Translations under genes and position numbers: made by a program
In this document: positions 33,262-44,046 of the stretch, piece after piece
Layout of the letters: each line of letters opens with the position of its first letter
Numbering within the stretch: position 1 is the stretch's first letter
Notes under the pieces: generated by a model
The model's input: only the letters and a program-made list of their open reading frames with translations
Database searches by the model: none
Told to the model about the DNA's origin: nothing
NCBI RefSeq assembly: GCF_018918025.1
Contig: NZ_JAHLPT010000001.1
Location: forward strand, 62,001 to 126,000
Reading direction: 5' to 3'
Length of the DNA: 64,000 bases
Source of the DNA: Oscillibacter sp. MSJ-31
GTDB lineage: Bacteria > Bacillota > Clostridia > Oscillospirales > Oscillospiraceae

Positions 33262-35730
33262 ATGGAACAGCAGATCGCAAGGATCGCCCTCTCTGGCGTA
33301 CCCTACAGTGCGGACAAGCTGTATTCCTACCTCGTCCCGCCCGAGCTGGCTGACGCCTGCCGCGCGGGCGTTCGTGTGAGTGTACCGTTTGGCCGCGGCA
33401 ACCGCCGCACCGAGGGCTTCGTGCTCGAAACGCTGTGCGAAGCGGCGGACAAGCCGCTCAAGCCGGTCTTTACCGTGCTGGACGAGCAGCCGCTGCTCGA
33501 CACGTCCCTGCTGCGCCTTGCCAAATGGATGAAGGCGCGCTATTTCTGCACGGTCTACGACGCGCTCAAGACCATTCTGCCCGCGGGCATCTGGTTCCGC
33601 TACCGCGAGACCTACCGCTTAGCAGACGGTGTACAGGAGAGCGACTTGTCAGCACTTGCCGCGGCGAACCGAACGGATAAGCTGCTGCTTGAGGCCATCA
33701 CCGCCCGCGGCGAGCTGGAGCGCAGCGAGCTCGAGGAGCTCGGCGGCGCACAGACGATGAAGCGGCTCAAGCTCCTGTGCGAGCAGGGCGTGCTGTACTC
33801 CGAGACGACGGCCATCCGGCAGATCAGCGACAAGTCGGTGCGTATGGTGAGCCTTGCCGTGAGCGCGGAGGACGCGCTCGCCGCGGTCGAGCCAAAACGC
33901 CGCAGCGCGCCGCTGCGCTATGCGGCGGTCGAAATGCTCTGCGCGCAGGGCACGCTCTCCTCGTCGGATATCTGCTACTATACCGGCGCGTCGCTGCAAA
34001 CGCTGCGCGGGCTGGAAAAGGCGGGCATCGTTTCATTTGCCAAGCAGGAGGTCCTGCGTGTCAGCAGGCATGAGCCCGTTGAGATGGCCCTGCCCATCGT
34101 GCTCAACGACGAGCAGCAGCAAGCCTTTGACGGACTGCTGCCGCTCATTGCCCGCCGCGAGGCGGGAGCGGCGCTGCTGCATGGCGTGACCGCCAGCGGC
34201 AAGACGCAGGTGTATATCCGCCTCATTGAGGAAGCTCTGGCGATGGGCCGCACGGCGATGCTGCTCGTGCCGGAGATCGCGCTCACGCCGCAGATGATGG
34301 CGAAATTTACCGCCTATTTCGGCGAGAACGTCGCCATGCTCCACAGCGGTCTCCAGCTGACGGAGCGCTACGACCAGTGGAAGCGCATCCGCCGCGGCGA
34401 CGTGCGGGTCGTGCTCGGCACGCGCAGCGCGGTGTTTGCGCCACTGCCGGATCTCGGACTTATCATCATGGATGAGGAGCAGGAGCCGACCTACTGCTCG
34501 GAAAACCCGCCGCGCTACCATACGCGCGATGTCGCGCAGTTCCGCTGCGCGCAGAGCGGCGCGCTGCTGCTGCTCGGCTCGGCGACGCCGACGGTCGAGA
34601 CGATGTATTACGCGCGGGAAGGGCGCTATCAAGTTTTCCCGCTTTACAGACGCTACAATGAAAAAGCGCTCCCCGAGGTGTTCATCGCCGATTTGCGCGA
34701 CGAGCTTCGCGCGGGGAACGAGACCGCCGTCAGCGAGCCGCTCCGCTCCGCGCTGGAGGAAAATCTCGCGCGCGGCGAGCAGAGCATTCTCTTTCTCAAC
34801 CGCCGCGGCAACAGCCGGATGCTGCTGTGCGGTGAGTGCGGCGAGGTGCCCGAGTGTCCGCGCTGCAGCGTTCCGATGACCTATCACAGTGCGAACGGAC
34901 GGCTGATGTGCCACTATTGCGGTCACAGCGAGCCGGCCTATGACCGCTGCCCGCAATGCGGCGGCATCATGAAGCACATCGGCACCGGTACGCAGAAGGT
35001 CGAGGAGGAGCTGCACGCTCTGTTCCCCGGAGAGAAGGTCCTGCGTATGGACACCGACACGGTCGGCGCGTCGCATGGGCACGAAAAGCTCCTGCGGCAG
35101 TTTGAAGAAGAAAAGATCCCGATCCTGCTCGGCACCCAGATGGTCGCCAAGGGCCTGGATTTTGAGAACGTCACGCTGGTCGGCGTCCTCTGCGCCGACG
35201 CCTCGCTCTATATCGACAACTACCGTGCGCCGGAGCGCACCTTCAGCCTGCTCTCGCAGGTCGTGGGCCGCGCGGGCCGCGGCAGCAAGCAGGGCAGAGC
35301 GATCATTCAGACCTTCACGCCGGAAAACGAGGTCATCCGCGCGGCGGCCGCACAGGATTACGACGCGTTCTACGAAAGCGAGATCCGGATGCGGCGCCTG
35401 CGCCGCTATCCGCCGTTCGCCGACCTCTTCTCCTTTACCGTGACCGGGGCGGACGAGAGCCGCGTCATCCGCGCGGCAAAGGCGCTGCGCGACGCGCTTG
35501 GCTACGCCGTCGAACGGCGCGAGGAGCTCAAGCCGCTGAGCATCGAGGTGCTCGGTCCTGCCGGGGCGAGCGTGGTGAAGGTCAACAACCGCTACCGCTA
35601 CCGTGTTTTTCTCGTCGGCAAGGGCTGTCCGGCGCTGCGCCGTCTGGTGGCGGAATATCTCTATGCGTTTTATCAACACAAGGAAAACCGCGGTCTCGAC
35701 ATTTTTGCCGACTGCAATGCGATACAATAG
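33262..35730 (+). CDS. priA: Primosomal protein N' (replication restart helicase)
   Basis: 822-residue DEAH-type helicase that reloads the replisome at stalled forks. Domains: N-terminal 3'-DNA-binding ('YSYLVPPELADACRAGVRVSVPFGRGNRRTEGFV', abbreviated), a winged helix, Walker A 'HGVTASGKTQVYIRL' near residue 310, Walker B 'IIMDEEQEPTY' near 405, then zinc-binding Cys pairs 'CGECGEVPECPRC' and 'CHYCGHSEPAYDRCPQCGG', and the helicase C-terminal 'LLGTQMVAKGLDFENVTLVG'. The usual neighbour coaBC between rpoZ and priA is absent. Confidence 0.95.
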   Translation: MEQQIARIALSGVPYSADKLYSYLVPPELADACRAGVRVSVPFGRGNRRTEGFVLETLCEAADKPLKPVFTVLDEQPLLDTSLLRLAKWMKARYFCTVYDALKTILPAGIWFRYRETYRLADGVQESDLSALAAANRTDKLLLEAITARGELERSELEELGGAQTMKRLKLLCEQGVLYSETTAIRQISDKSVRMVSLAVSAEDALAAVEPKRRSAPLRYAAVEMLCAQGTLSSSDICYYTGASLQTLRGLEKAGIVSFAKQEVLRVSRHEPVEMALPIVLNDEQQQAFDGLLPLIARREAGAALLHGVTASGKTQVYIRLIEEALAMGRTAMLLVPEIALTPQMMAKFTAYFGENVAMLHSGLQLTERYDQWKRIRRGDVRVVLGTRSAVFAPLPDLGLIIMDEEQEPTYCSENPPRYHTRDVAQFRCAQSGALLLLGSATPTVETMYYAREGRYQVFPLYRRYNEKALPEVFIADLRDELRAGNETAVSEPLRSALEENLARGEQSILFLNRRGNSRMLLCGECGEVPECPRCSVPMTYHSANGRLMCHYCGHSEPAYDRCPQCGGIMKHIGTGTQKVEEELHALFPGEKVLRMDTDTVGASHGHEKLLRQFEEEKIPILLGTQMVAKGLDFENVTLVGVLCADASLYIDNYRAPERTFSLLSQVVGRAGRGSKQGRAIIQTFTPENEVIRAAAAQDYDAFYESEIRMRRLRRYPPFADLFSFTVTGADESRVIRAAKALRDALGYAVERREELKPLSIEVLGPAGASVVKVNNRYRYRVFLVGKGCPALRRLVAEYLYAFYQHKENRGLDIFADCNAIQ

Positions 35731-35741
35731 GAGGAACTGCT

Positions 35742-36257
35742 ATGGCCATTCGTGAGATCAGAAAAAAGGGCGACCCGTGTTTGGAGAAGGTCTGCCACCC
35801 GGTGACGGAATTCAATGAGCGTCTGCACCTGCTGCTGGACGATATGCGTGAAACGCTGGAGGAGTCCGGCGGCGTCGGGCTTGCCGCGCCGCAGGTCGGC
35901 ATCCTGCGCCGCGTGTGCATCGTGGAGGACAGCGAAGGCGAGATCATCGAGCTCGTGAACCCCGAGATCGTCAAGGCTGAGGGCGAGCAGACCGGCCTGG
36001 AGGGCTGCCTGAGCCTGCCCGGACGCTGGGGCATTGTCACCCGTCCCTACACCGTGCGCGTGCGCGCGCAGGACCGCGACGGCGCGACCTTCGAGGTCGA
36101 GGATGAAGACATCACCGCCCGCTGCTTCTGCCACGAGATCGAGCATCTGGACGGACACCTGTTCAGCGAGCACTGCGACCGCCTGCTCACCGACGAGGAG
36201 CTGGAGCAGTATCTCAAGGAGCACGAGGACGAGTACGAAAGGGAAGACGACGAATGA
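35742..36257 (+). CDS. def: Peptide deformylase
   Basis: Removes the formyl group from the N-terminal Met of new proteins. The 171-residue metalloenzyme shows all three motifs: 'GGVGLAAPQVG' (residues ~43-53), 'EGCLSLPG' (Cys ligand), and 'HEIEHLDG' (HExxH). The C-terminus is highly acidic. ATG follows AGGAGGA; the stop overlaps fmt by 4 nt, coupling the two enzymes of N-terminal formyl handling. Confidence 0.96.
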   Translation: MAIREIRKKGDPCLEKVCHPVTEFNERLHLLLDDMRETLEESGGVGLAAPQVGILRRVCIVEDSEGEIIELVNPEIVKAEGEQTGLEGCLSLPGRWGIVTRPYTVRVRAQDRDGATFEVEDEDITARCFCHEIEHLDGHLFSEHCDRLLTDEELEQYLKEHEDEYEREDDE

Positions 36258-37171
36258 GGATCGTATTCATGGGAACGCCCGACTTTGCAGTCGCGTCGCT
36301 CCGCCGTCTGGTGGAGGACGGGCATGAGGTCGTCGGCGTATTCACCCAGCCGGACAAGCCCAAAAACCGCGGCATGAAGCTGACCTTCTCACCTGTGAAG
36401 GAATATGCCTTAACACAAGACCTGCCGGTCTATCAGCCGCTCAAAATGCGCGACGGGGAAGCGCTCGGCATATTGCGGGAGCTTGCGCCCGAGCTGATCG
36501 TGGTCGCGGCCTACGGAAAGATCCTGCCGCAGGAGATCCTGGACCTGCCGCAATACGGCTGCATCAACGTTCACTCCTCGCTTCTGCCGAAGTATCGCGG
36601 CGCCGCGCCCATCAACTGGGCGATCCTGAACGGCGAGCGCATTACCGGCGTTTCCATCATGTATATGGTCGCGGCGCTCGACGCGGGCGATGTCATCCGC
36701 ACGGTCTCGACCGAGATTGGTGAGCATGAGGATGCCGCGGCGCTGACAGAGCGCCTTGCTGAGCTCGGCGCGCAGGCGCTGAGCGAGGCGATCCCGACGC
36801 TTGCGGACGGCACGGCAAAGCGCACCCCGCAGGACGAGTCGGCATTCACCTATGCGCCCATGCTCGACCGCTCGCTTTCGCCCATCGACTGGACGAGGAG
36901 CGCGCGGGAGATCGACTGTCAGGTGCGCGGTCTCATTCCGTGGCCCTGTGCCGCGACGAGTGTGGACGGGAAGAGCGTCAAGGTCTACGAGACCCTTTCC
37001 GGGGAAATGACCGCCGACGCGCCCGGCACGATGCACGCGGTCAAGCGCGGCCTTTCCGTTGCCTGCGGCGACGGCAGGAGCCTCATCATCACACAGCTTC
37101 AGGCGGAGGGCGGCAAGCGCATGGCGGCTGCCGACTATCTGCGCGGTCACCCGCTCAAAACAAACGGCTAA
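36254..37171 (+). CDS. fmt: Methionyl-tRNA formyltransferase
   Basis: Formylates the initiator Met-tRNA using 10-formyl-THF. The 305-residue protein begins 'MRIVFMGTPDFAVASL' and has the formyl-binding signature 'INVHSSLLPKYRGAAPINWAI' (Asn/His/Asp catalytic set, near residues 107-127) and 'SIMYMVAALDAGDVI', then a C-terminal OB-like domain. Overlaps def. Confidence 0.96.
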   Translation: MRIVFMGTPDFAVASLRRLVEDGHEVVGVFTQPDKPKNRGMKLTFSPVKEYALTQDLPVYQPLKMRDGEALGILRELAPELIVVAAYGKILPQEILDLPQYGCINVHSSLLPKYRGAAPINWAILNGERITGVSIMYMVAALDAGDVIRTVSTEIGEHEDAAALTERLAELGAQALSEAIPTLADGTAKRTPQDESAFTYAPMLDRSLSPIDWTRSAREIDCQVRGLIPWPCAATSVDGKSVKVYETLSGEMTADAPGTMHAVKRGLSVACGDGRSLIITQLQAEGGKRMAAADYLRGHPLKTNG

Positions 37172-37183
37172 AGGGGAGAGCTT

Positions 37184-37918
37184 ATGCCTTACTATTCTTA
37201 CGGCTACGGTTACGATTCGGCCAACCTGATCTACCTCATTCTGCTGGTCCCAGTCCTGCTGCTGTCGCTCTATGCGCAGGCGGCGGTCAGCGGCAATTTC
37301 TCGCGTTACAGTAAGGTGACGAATCGCCGCGGACTGACCGGCGCGCAGGCGGCGGCCAGTGTGCTGCGCGCGCACGGCATCACAGACGTCGGCATTGCCC
37401 GCTGCTCAGGCAAGCTGACCGACCACTACGATCCGCGCAATAACACCATCTTTCTCTCCGACTCCGTTTACGATGCCGCCACGGTCGCGGCGGTCGGCGT
37501 TGCCGCGCATGAGGCGGGGCACGCGGTGCAGTACGCCGTGGGCTACGGTCCCGTCAAGCTGCGCAGCGCCATCGTGAAGACGACGCAGCTCAGCTCGCAG
37601 GCCTCGTTCATCATTCTGATGCTCGGCCTCGTGCTCTACAGTCAGCCGATTCTGCTGCTCGGCATTGTCCTCTTTGGCGTGGTCGCGTTCTTCCAGCTCG
37701 TCACGCTGCCGGTGGAGTTCAACGCCTCCCACCGCGCGCTCGAAACGCTGGAGGGGGAGCATATCCTGGAGGACGAGGAGATGGCCGGTGCGCGAAAGGT
37801 GCTCCGCGCCGCGGCGCTGACCTATGTCGCTGCGCTGCTCTCATCGCTTTTGCAGCTCCTGCGCTACGTTTTGATCTTCCTCAACCGCTCCGGGAATCGC
37901 CGCGGAGGGCGCCGATGA
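37184..37918 (+). CDS. Zinc metallopeptidase, YugP family
   Basis: 244-residue membrane protein of the neutral zinc metallopeptidase family (YugP-like). An N-terminal Tyr/Gly-rich start, helix 1 (~14-33), the motif 'VGVAAHEAGHAVQYAVGY' with HExxH (near residue 111), two central helices (~138-175) and a C-terminal helix. ATG follows GGGGAG. Substrate unknown. It is inserted between fmt and rsmB, a typical clostridial variation of this operon. Confidence 0.88.
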   Translation: MPYYSYGYGYDSANLIYLILLVPVLLLSLYAQAAVSGNFSRYSKVTNRRGLTGAQAAASVLRAHGITDVGIARCSGKLTDHYDPRNNTIFLSDSVYDAATVAAVGVAAHEAGHAVQYAVGYGPVKLRSAIVKTTQLSSQASFIILMLGLVLYSQPILLLGIVLFGVVAFFQLVTLPVEFNASHRALETLEGEHILEDEEMAGARKVLRAAALTYVAALLSSLLQLLRYVLIFLNRSGNRRGGRR

Positions 37919-39240
37919 GAGTCGACCGTGCAAGAGAAGCGGCGCTGGACGCGTTGGCGGCCTGCCGCCGGAACGGCGCGTGGATCGATGGCGCGCTCAA
38001 GCAGGTGCTCAAGCGGGACGGGCTTTCCGGCCGCGATGCAGCCTTTGCCAGCCGCATTGCCTACGGCGTGATGCAAAGCCGCATTTACCTTGATCGCTGT
38101 CTGGCGCGCTGCCTGACGCAGAGGCCCGAAAAGCTCGAGCCGCTGCTGCTGGATATTCTCCGCGTCGGTGCGTATCAGATCCTTCTCATGGATAAGGTGC
38201 CAGTCAACGCCGCCGTGAATGAGGCGGTGGAGATGGCGAAGGCGCACAAGCTATCCCGCGCGGCGGGACTGGTGAACGCGGTGCTGCGCAATGTGGACCG
38301 CAGAAGGGGAGAGCCGCTTGCCTTTGCGGACGAGCTTGAAGCGCTCTCCGTACAGACGAGCCACCCGCGTGCGCTCGTCGAGCGCATGGTCGGCCTGCTC
38401 GGCGCGGAGGAGGCGGAAGCCTTTCTCCGCGCGGACAATGAGCCGGTTCCGACCACCATTCAGACCAACACGCTCAAAACGACCGCGAAGCAGCTTCGCG
38501 CCTCGCTGGAGGATGAGGGCGTAACCGTGGAGCCGCACCCTTGGCTCGCGGACTGCTTCACCGTTTCCGGCACCGGCGATCTGGAAGGTCTGCGCGCGTG
38601 GCGCGAGGGCTGGTTCACGGTGCAGGATGCCGCGGCGAAGCTGACGGCTTTGGCTGCCGCGCCAAAGGCGGGGAGCTTTGTCATCGACACCTGCGCCGCC
38701 CCCGGCGGGAAGTCCTTCGCCATGGCGATGTGCATGGAAGGGAAAGGACACATTCTCTCCTGCGATGTGGAGGAGCACAAGCTGCGGCTCATGGAGGCCG
38801 GTGCGGAGCGGCTGGGGATCGAGTGCATGGAGGTCCGCTTGGCCGATGGCCGTGTCTGCGATGAAGAGCTTGCGGAGAAGGCGGACATCGTCGTCTGCGA
38901 CGTGCCGTGCTCCGGACTCGGCATCATCCGCAAGAAGCCGGATATCCGCTATAAGGACATGGCTTCGCTCGCGGGTCTGCCCGCGATCCAAAGCGCCATT
39001 CTGGACAATGCCTCACGCTATGTCCGGCGCGGCGGGACGCTCGTTTACTCCACCTGCACGGTGCTTCCCGAGGAAAACGAGCGGGTGACGGATGCGTTTC
39101 TCCGCGCGCACCCGGACTTTACTTACGATGTCTTTGCGCTGCCCGCCCCCATCGGCACAGTTGAGGGACACATCACGCTCTGGCCGCAGCGCCAAGGGAC
39201 GGACGGCTTTTACATCTGCCGCATGACGCGCAAGGAATGA
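37915..39240 (+). CDS. rsmB: 16S rRNA m5C967 methyltransferase
   Basis: 441-residue SAM-dependent rRNA methyltransferase. An N-terminal NusB-like domain (~1-140) precedes the catalytic domain: SAM-binding 'VIDTCAAPGGKSFAMAMCM', 'DIVVCDVPCSGLGIIRKKPDIRYK' with the PC motif, and 'GGTLVYSTCTVLPEENERV' with the TC catalytic Cys. It overlaps the metallopeptidase gene and rlmN by ATGA junctions. Confidence 0.95.
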   Translation: MRVDRAREAALDALAACRRNGAWIDGALKQVLKRDGLSGRDAAFASRIAYGVMQSRIYLDRCLARCLTQRPEKLEPLLLDILRVGAYQILLMDKVPVNAAVNEAVEMAKAHKLSRAAGLVNAVLRNVDRRRGEPLAFADELEALSVQTSHPRALVERMVGLLGAEEAEAFLRADNEPVPTTIQTNTLKTTAKQLRASLEDEGVTVEPHPWLADCFTVSGTGDLEGLRAWREGWFTVQDAAAKLTALAAAPKAGSFVIDTCAAPGGKSFAMAMCMEGKGHILSCDVEEHKLRLMEAGAERLGIECMEVRLADGRVCDEELAEKADIVVCDVPCSGLGIIRKKPDIRYKDMASLAGLPAIQSAILDNASRYVRRGGTLVYSTCTVLPEENERVTDAFLRAHPDFTYDVFALPAPIGTVEGHITLWPQRQGTDGFYICRMTRKE

Positions 39241-40283
39241 GGATGACGATGACCGATATCAAATCCATGACACAAGAGGAGATCACCGACGCGCTGCGCG
39301 CGATGGGCGAGCCTGCCTTCCGCGGCAAGCAGGTGTTCTCCTGGCTCCATAAGGGTGCGACCGACTTTGCGGAGATGAACAACCTCTCCAAGCCCCTGCG
39401 AGAAAAGCTCGGCAAGGAGTTTACCATTACAGCGCCGACCGTCGCCCGCAAGCAGGTTTCCCGGCTCGACGGCACCGTTAAATACCTCTGGGAGCTGCGC
39501 GACGGCAACTGCATCGAGACGGTGCTCATGAGCTATCACCACGGCAACACCGTCTGCATCTCCTCGCAGGTCGGCTGCCGGATGGGCTGCAAATTCTGCG
39601 CCTCCACCATAGCTGGCAAGGTAAGAGACTTAACACCTTCGGAGATGCTTGACCAGGTGCTCTTTACCCAGCTGGATTCGGAAAAGGACATCTCCAACAT
39701 CGTTCTCATGGGCATCGGCGAGCCGCTGGACAACCGCGCGAACGTGCTGCGCTTTCTGCAGCTTGTGAACCACCCGGAGGGGCTGAACATCGGAATGCGC
39801 CACATCTCGCTTTCCACCTGCGGCGTCGTACCCGGCATCGACGCGCTTGCGGAGGAAAACCTGCAGCTCACGCTTTCCGTTTCGCTCCACGCGCCGGACA
39901 GCGCGACGCGCAGCCGCATCATGCCGGTCAACAACGCCTACGACGTGGAGGAGCTGTTCGCCGCCTGCCACCGCTATTTTAAGAAAACCGGCCGCCGCAT
40001 TTCGTTTGAGTACGCGATGATCGACGGCGTGAACGACCACGACTGGCAGGCCGACCTGCTCACCGAGCGCATCCGCGGGATGCCGGGGCACGTCAATCTG
40101 ATCCCGCTCAACGACGTGGTCGAAAGCGAGTTCAAGCCCAGCCGCCGCGTCGCGGCGTTTCAGAAGCGGTTGGAGTCCCACGGCCTGACGGCGACGGTGC
40201 GCCGCAGTCTCGGCGGGGATATCGATGCCTCCTGCGGCCAGCTGCGCCGCAAGGAGATGGAGGCAAAGGAGAGAGGACAATGA
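39237..40283 (+). CDS. rlmN: Dual-specificity RNA methyltransferase RlmN
   Basis: Radical-SAM enzyme that methylates A2503 of 23S rRNA and A37 of some tRNAs. The 348-residue protein has the Fe-S motif 'GCRMGCKFCAST' (CxxxCxxC, near residue 113), 'NIVLMGIGEPLDN' and a conserved C-terminal Cys in 'DIDASCGQLRRKE'. Three in-frame ATGs (39237, 39243, 39249) could start it; 39237 overlaps the rsmB stop, while 39243 and 39249 are better spaced from AAGGA and GAGG. Confidence 0.95.
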   Translation: MRMTMTDIKSMTQEEITDALRAMGEPAFRGKQVFSWLHKGATDFAEMNNLSKPLREKLGKEFTITAPTVARKQVSRLDGTVKYLWELRDGNCIETVLMSYHHGNTVCISSQVGCRMGCKFCASTIAGKVRDLTPSEMLDQVLFTQLDSEKDISNIVLMGIGEPLDNRANVLRFLQLVNHPEGLNIGMRHISLSTCGVVPGIDALAEENLQLTLSVSLHAPDSATRSRIMPVNNAYDVEELFAACHRYFKKTGRRISFEYAMIDGVNDHDWQADLLTERIRGMPGHVNLIPLNDVVESEFKPSRRVAAFQKRLESHGLTATVRRSLGGDIDASCGQLRRKEMEAKERGQ

Positions 40284-41017
40284 AAGCCTGCGGCATCACG
40301 GACGTTGGACTGCAGCGTCACGAAAATCAGGATACCTTTGCCGTGGAGCGCGGCGTGGCGGACGGTCAGCTCATTGCGGTCGTGTGCGACGGCATGGGCG
40401 GCGAGAACTGCGGGCAGATCGCCAGCAGCCTTGCAGTCCGCGCCTTTCTCGACGAGCTTCACGCGGTCCTGCGCGCGGATATGACGACGGAGCAGCTGCG
40501 CGAAGCGGTGTCGTTCTGCGTTTCCAAAGCAAACGCTGCCGTCAACCGCCACGCGCAGGAGCATACGGAGTGTCACGGCATGGGGACAACGCTCGTCTCC
40601 GCCGTGACGAACGGCTCCGGCGCGGTCATCTGCAACGTCGGCGACAGCCGTGCCTACCGCGTCGGCGCGGAGAGGCTCGAGCGCATCACGCGCGATCATT
40701 CGGTGGTCGAGGGCTTGATCGAAAGCGGCAATATCACCGCCGAGCAGGCGCGCACACACCCCAACCGCAACCTCATCACCCGTGCGCTCGGCCCCGAGGA
40801 GCATATCGAGTGCGACGTGTATGATGTGACGCTCGGCGCGGACGAGCGGCTGCTGCTCTGCTCGGACGGGCTGGTCGTCACCGCCACGGACGAGGAGATG
40901 TATGAGGCGGTCGCCCGGGGCGAAAAGCCGGCGGAGAGCCTTGAGCACCTGCTCGAGCTTTCCAAACAGCGCGGCGCGCCGGATAACGTTACCGCTGTGC
41001 TGCTCTATCACGAGTGA
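40280..41017 (+). CDS. prpC: PP2C-type Ser/Thr phosphatase (PrpC/Stp)
   Basis: 245-residue metal-dependent phosphatase that reverses PrkC phosphorylation. PPM motifs: 'TDVGLQRHENQDTFAVE' (residues ~7-22), 'VVCDGMGGENCGQIAS' (metal Asp, Gly-Gly), 'VGDSRAYRV', and 'LLCSDGLVVTATDEEM'. Overlaps rlmN by ATGA and sits 17 nt before prkC, the invariant kinase-phosphatase pair of Firmicutes. Confidence 0.95.
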   Translation: MKACGITDVGLQRHENQDTFAVERGVADGQLIAVVCDGMGGENCGQIASSLAVRAFLDELHAVLRADMTTEQLREAVSFCVSKANAAVNRHAQEHTECHGMGTTLVSAVTNGSGAVICNVGDSRAYRVGAERLERITRDHSVVEGLIESGNITAEQARTHPNRNLITRALGPEEHIECDVYDVTLGADERLLLCSDGLVVTATDEEMYEAVARGEKPAESLEHLLELSKQRGAPDNVTAVLLYHE

Positions 41018-41034
41018 GAAAGGAGGGCGCATAG

Positions 41035-42761
<1,727 letters not shown>

Positions 42762-42765
<4 letters not shown>

Positions 42766-43637
42766 GAGGACGGATCAAAAAGGCTCTCAGCGGCTTTTAC
42801 TATGTCGATACCGGCGAGGGGATCGTGACCTGCCGCGCGCGCGGGCGCTTCCGTAAGGAGGGCGTTTCGCCGCTTGTCGGCGACCGCGTGGAGATCACGG
42901 TATCCGGCACGGAGGGCATGGTCGACGCCATCGAGCCGCGGCGCAATGTTTTTTCGCGTCCGGCGGTCGCCAACATCGACCAGCTCGTGATCGTGGCGTC
43001 GAACGCCATCCCGCAGACCGATCCGTATCTCATCGACCGCATGACCGCCATCGCTGCGCTGAAGGGCTGCGAAGTCCTGATCTGCATCAACAAATCGGAC
43101 CTTGACCATGCCGACGAGCTGTGCGCCATCTATGAAAAGGCGGGGCTTCCGTTTCTGCTCACAAGCGCCGAAACGGGGGAGGGCATTGCCGAGCTGCGGG
43201 AGCGTATTTCCGGCAAGTTGTCTGCCTTTACAGGTAATTCCGGCGTTGGAAAATCGAGCCTGCTCAATGCGCTCGACCCATGCTTTTCCGTACAGGTCAG
43301 CGAGGTCAGTCAGGCGCTCGGACGCGGACGCCACACCACGCGCCATGTGGAGCTGTATACCCTCTCCGGCGGCGCGGAGATCATCGACACGCCCGGCTTT
43401 TCCTCCTTTGATACCGACGAGCTTGGGCTTGCGCTGAAGGAGCGGCTACCGGAGACCTTTTTGGACTTCGCGCCCTATCTGGACGGCTGCCGCTTCGCTG
43501 GCTGCAGCCACACGAAGGAAAAGGGCTGCGCCGTTCTGGAGGCCGTGCGTGCAGGGAAGCTCTCCGCCTCGCGGCACGCGAGCTATCTGCGGCTCTACAA
43601 CGAGCTCAAGGACCTGCGGGAGTGGAGCAGCAAATGA
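42762..43637 (+). CDS. rsgA: Ribosome small subunit-dependent GTPase RsgA
   Basis: Circularly permuted GTPase that aids late 30S maturation. The 291-residue protein shows the order G4 'CINKSDL' (near 108), G1 'GNSGVGKSSLLNAL' (near 160), G3 'IDTPGFSSFD' (near 208), after an N-terminal OB domain and before a zinc-binding C-terminus 'CRFAGCSHTKEKGCAV'. GTG start overlaps prkC. A terminator follows; rpe and thiN, which follow in Bacillus, are missing. Confidence 0.95.
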
Positions 43638-43644
43638 AGAAGCG

Positions 43645-43672
43645 AAAGCGGCGGGAAATCCCGCCGCTTTTT
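43645..43672 (+). terminator. Intrinsic terminator after rsgA
   Basis: 11-bp stem AAAGCGGCGGG / CCCGCCGCTTT with AAAT loop, T5 tail; ends the yicC-rsgA operon and insulates the sporulation cluster. Confidence 0.9.
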
Positions 43673-43748
43673 CCACGCCCGCAGGGCACGGGACAACGCC
43701 GCGCGGTATATACTGTAGCATCAGGCGTGACGGGAAGGAGGTGCGGCC

Positions 43749-43901
43749 ATGTGGGGCAGGAACTGGTGCTGTCTGGGCATCTGCGCGCTGGCGCTGGGAC
43801 TGGCGATCTTCATCGTTGCCATTTTTCCGGTGGGCTTTCTGATGTTTCTGGTCGCGTTGCTTCTCGTCGTCTGCGGCTGGGGCTGTATCCGGAGGAGGTG
43901 A
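43749..43901 (+). CDS. 50-residue Cys/Trp-rich membrane peptide upstream of spoVM
   Basis: Short gene with a very strong ribosome site (AAGGAGGTG, 7 nt before ATG). The product begins MWGRNWCCLGIC, then has two hydrophobic segments (about residues 9-26 and 28-42, broken by P27-V-G), and ends CGWGCIRRR; five cysteines lie near the ends. The basic end suggests a hairpin membrane peptide with its C-terminus inside. Its stop is 6 nt before the spoVM start, and the spoVM ribosome site lies in its last codons, so the two are translated together. Function unknown; spore-membrane localisation is a guess from context. Confidence 0.7.
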   Translation: MWGRNWCCLGICALALGLAIFIVAIFPVGFLMFLVALLLVVCGWGCIRRR

Positions 43902-43907
43902 GCGGAT

Positions 43908-43991
43908 TTGAAGATCGTGGTGTGGAAGTCGCCCAAGGCCCTGTGCGGTGTGCTGCGGCTGCTGTTCGGGATCAAAGACGGGCAGGAATAA
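43908..43991 (+). CDS. spoVM: Stage V sporulation protein SpoVM (27 residues)
   Basis: Tiny amphipathic peptide that recognises the convex forespore membrane and recruits SpoIVA to begin coat assembly. Read from a TTG start 7 nt after GGAGGTG. Compared with the 26-residue Bacillus protein, K2, K7, P9, K10, L12, G14, R17 and G21 are in identical positions, including the functionally essential Pro9. Position is also conserved: downstream of prkC-rsgA as in Bacillus. Here C13 replaces a Gly. spoIVA and sipL follow within 3.2 kb. Too short for routine gene calling. Confidence 0.88.
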   Translation: MKIVVWKSPKALCGVLRLLFGIKDGQE

Positions 43992-44014
43992 AGCGGTCCT
44001 TTGGCGCATAGAGT
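43986..44014 (+). promoter_or_regulatory. Sigma-E-like promoter for sipL
   Basis: GAATAAA (43986-43992), 14-nt spacer, CATAGAGT (44007-44014). Resembles the mother-cell sigma-E consensus (kmATATT-N14-CATACAnT). The -35 overlaps the spoVM stop codon. The -10 and following bases (CATAGAGTGAAGCAA) are shared with the spoIVA promoter. Confidence 0.6.
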
Positions 44015-44046
44015 GAAGCAAAACCGTGCCAAAGGAGAGGACTGCC

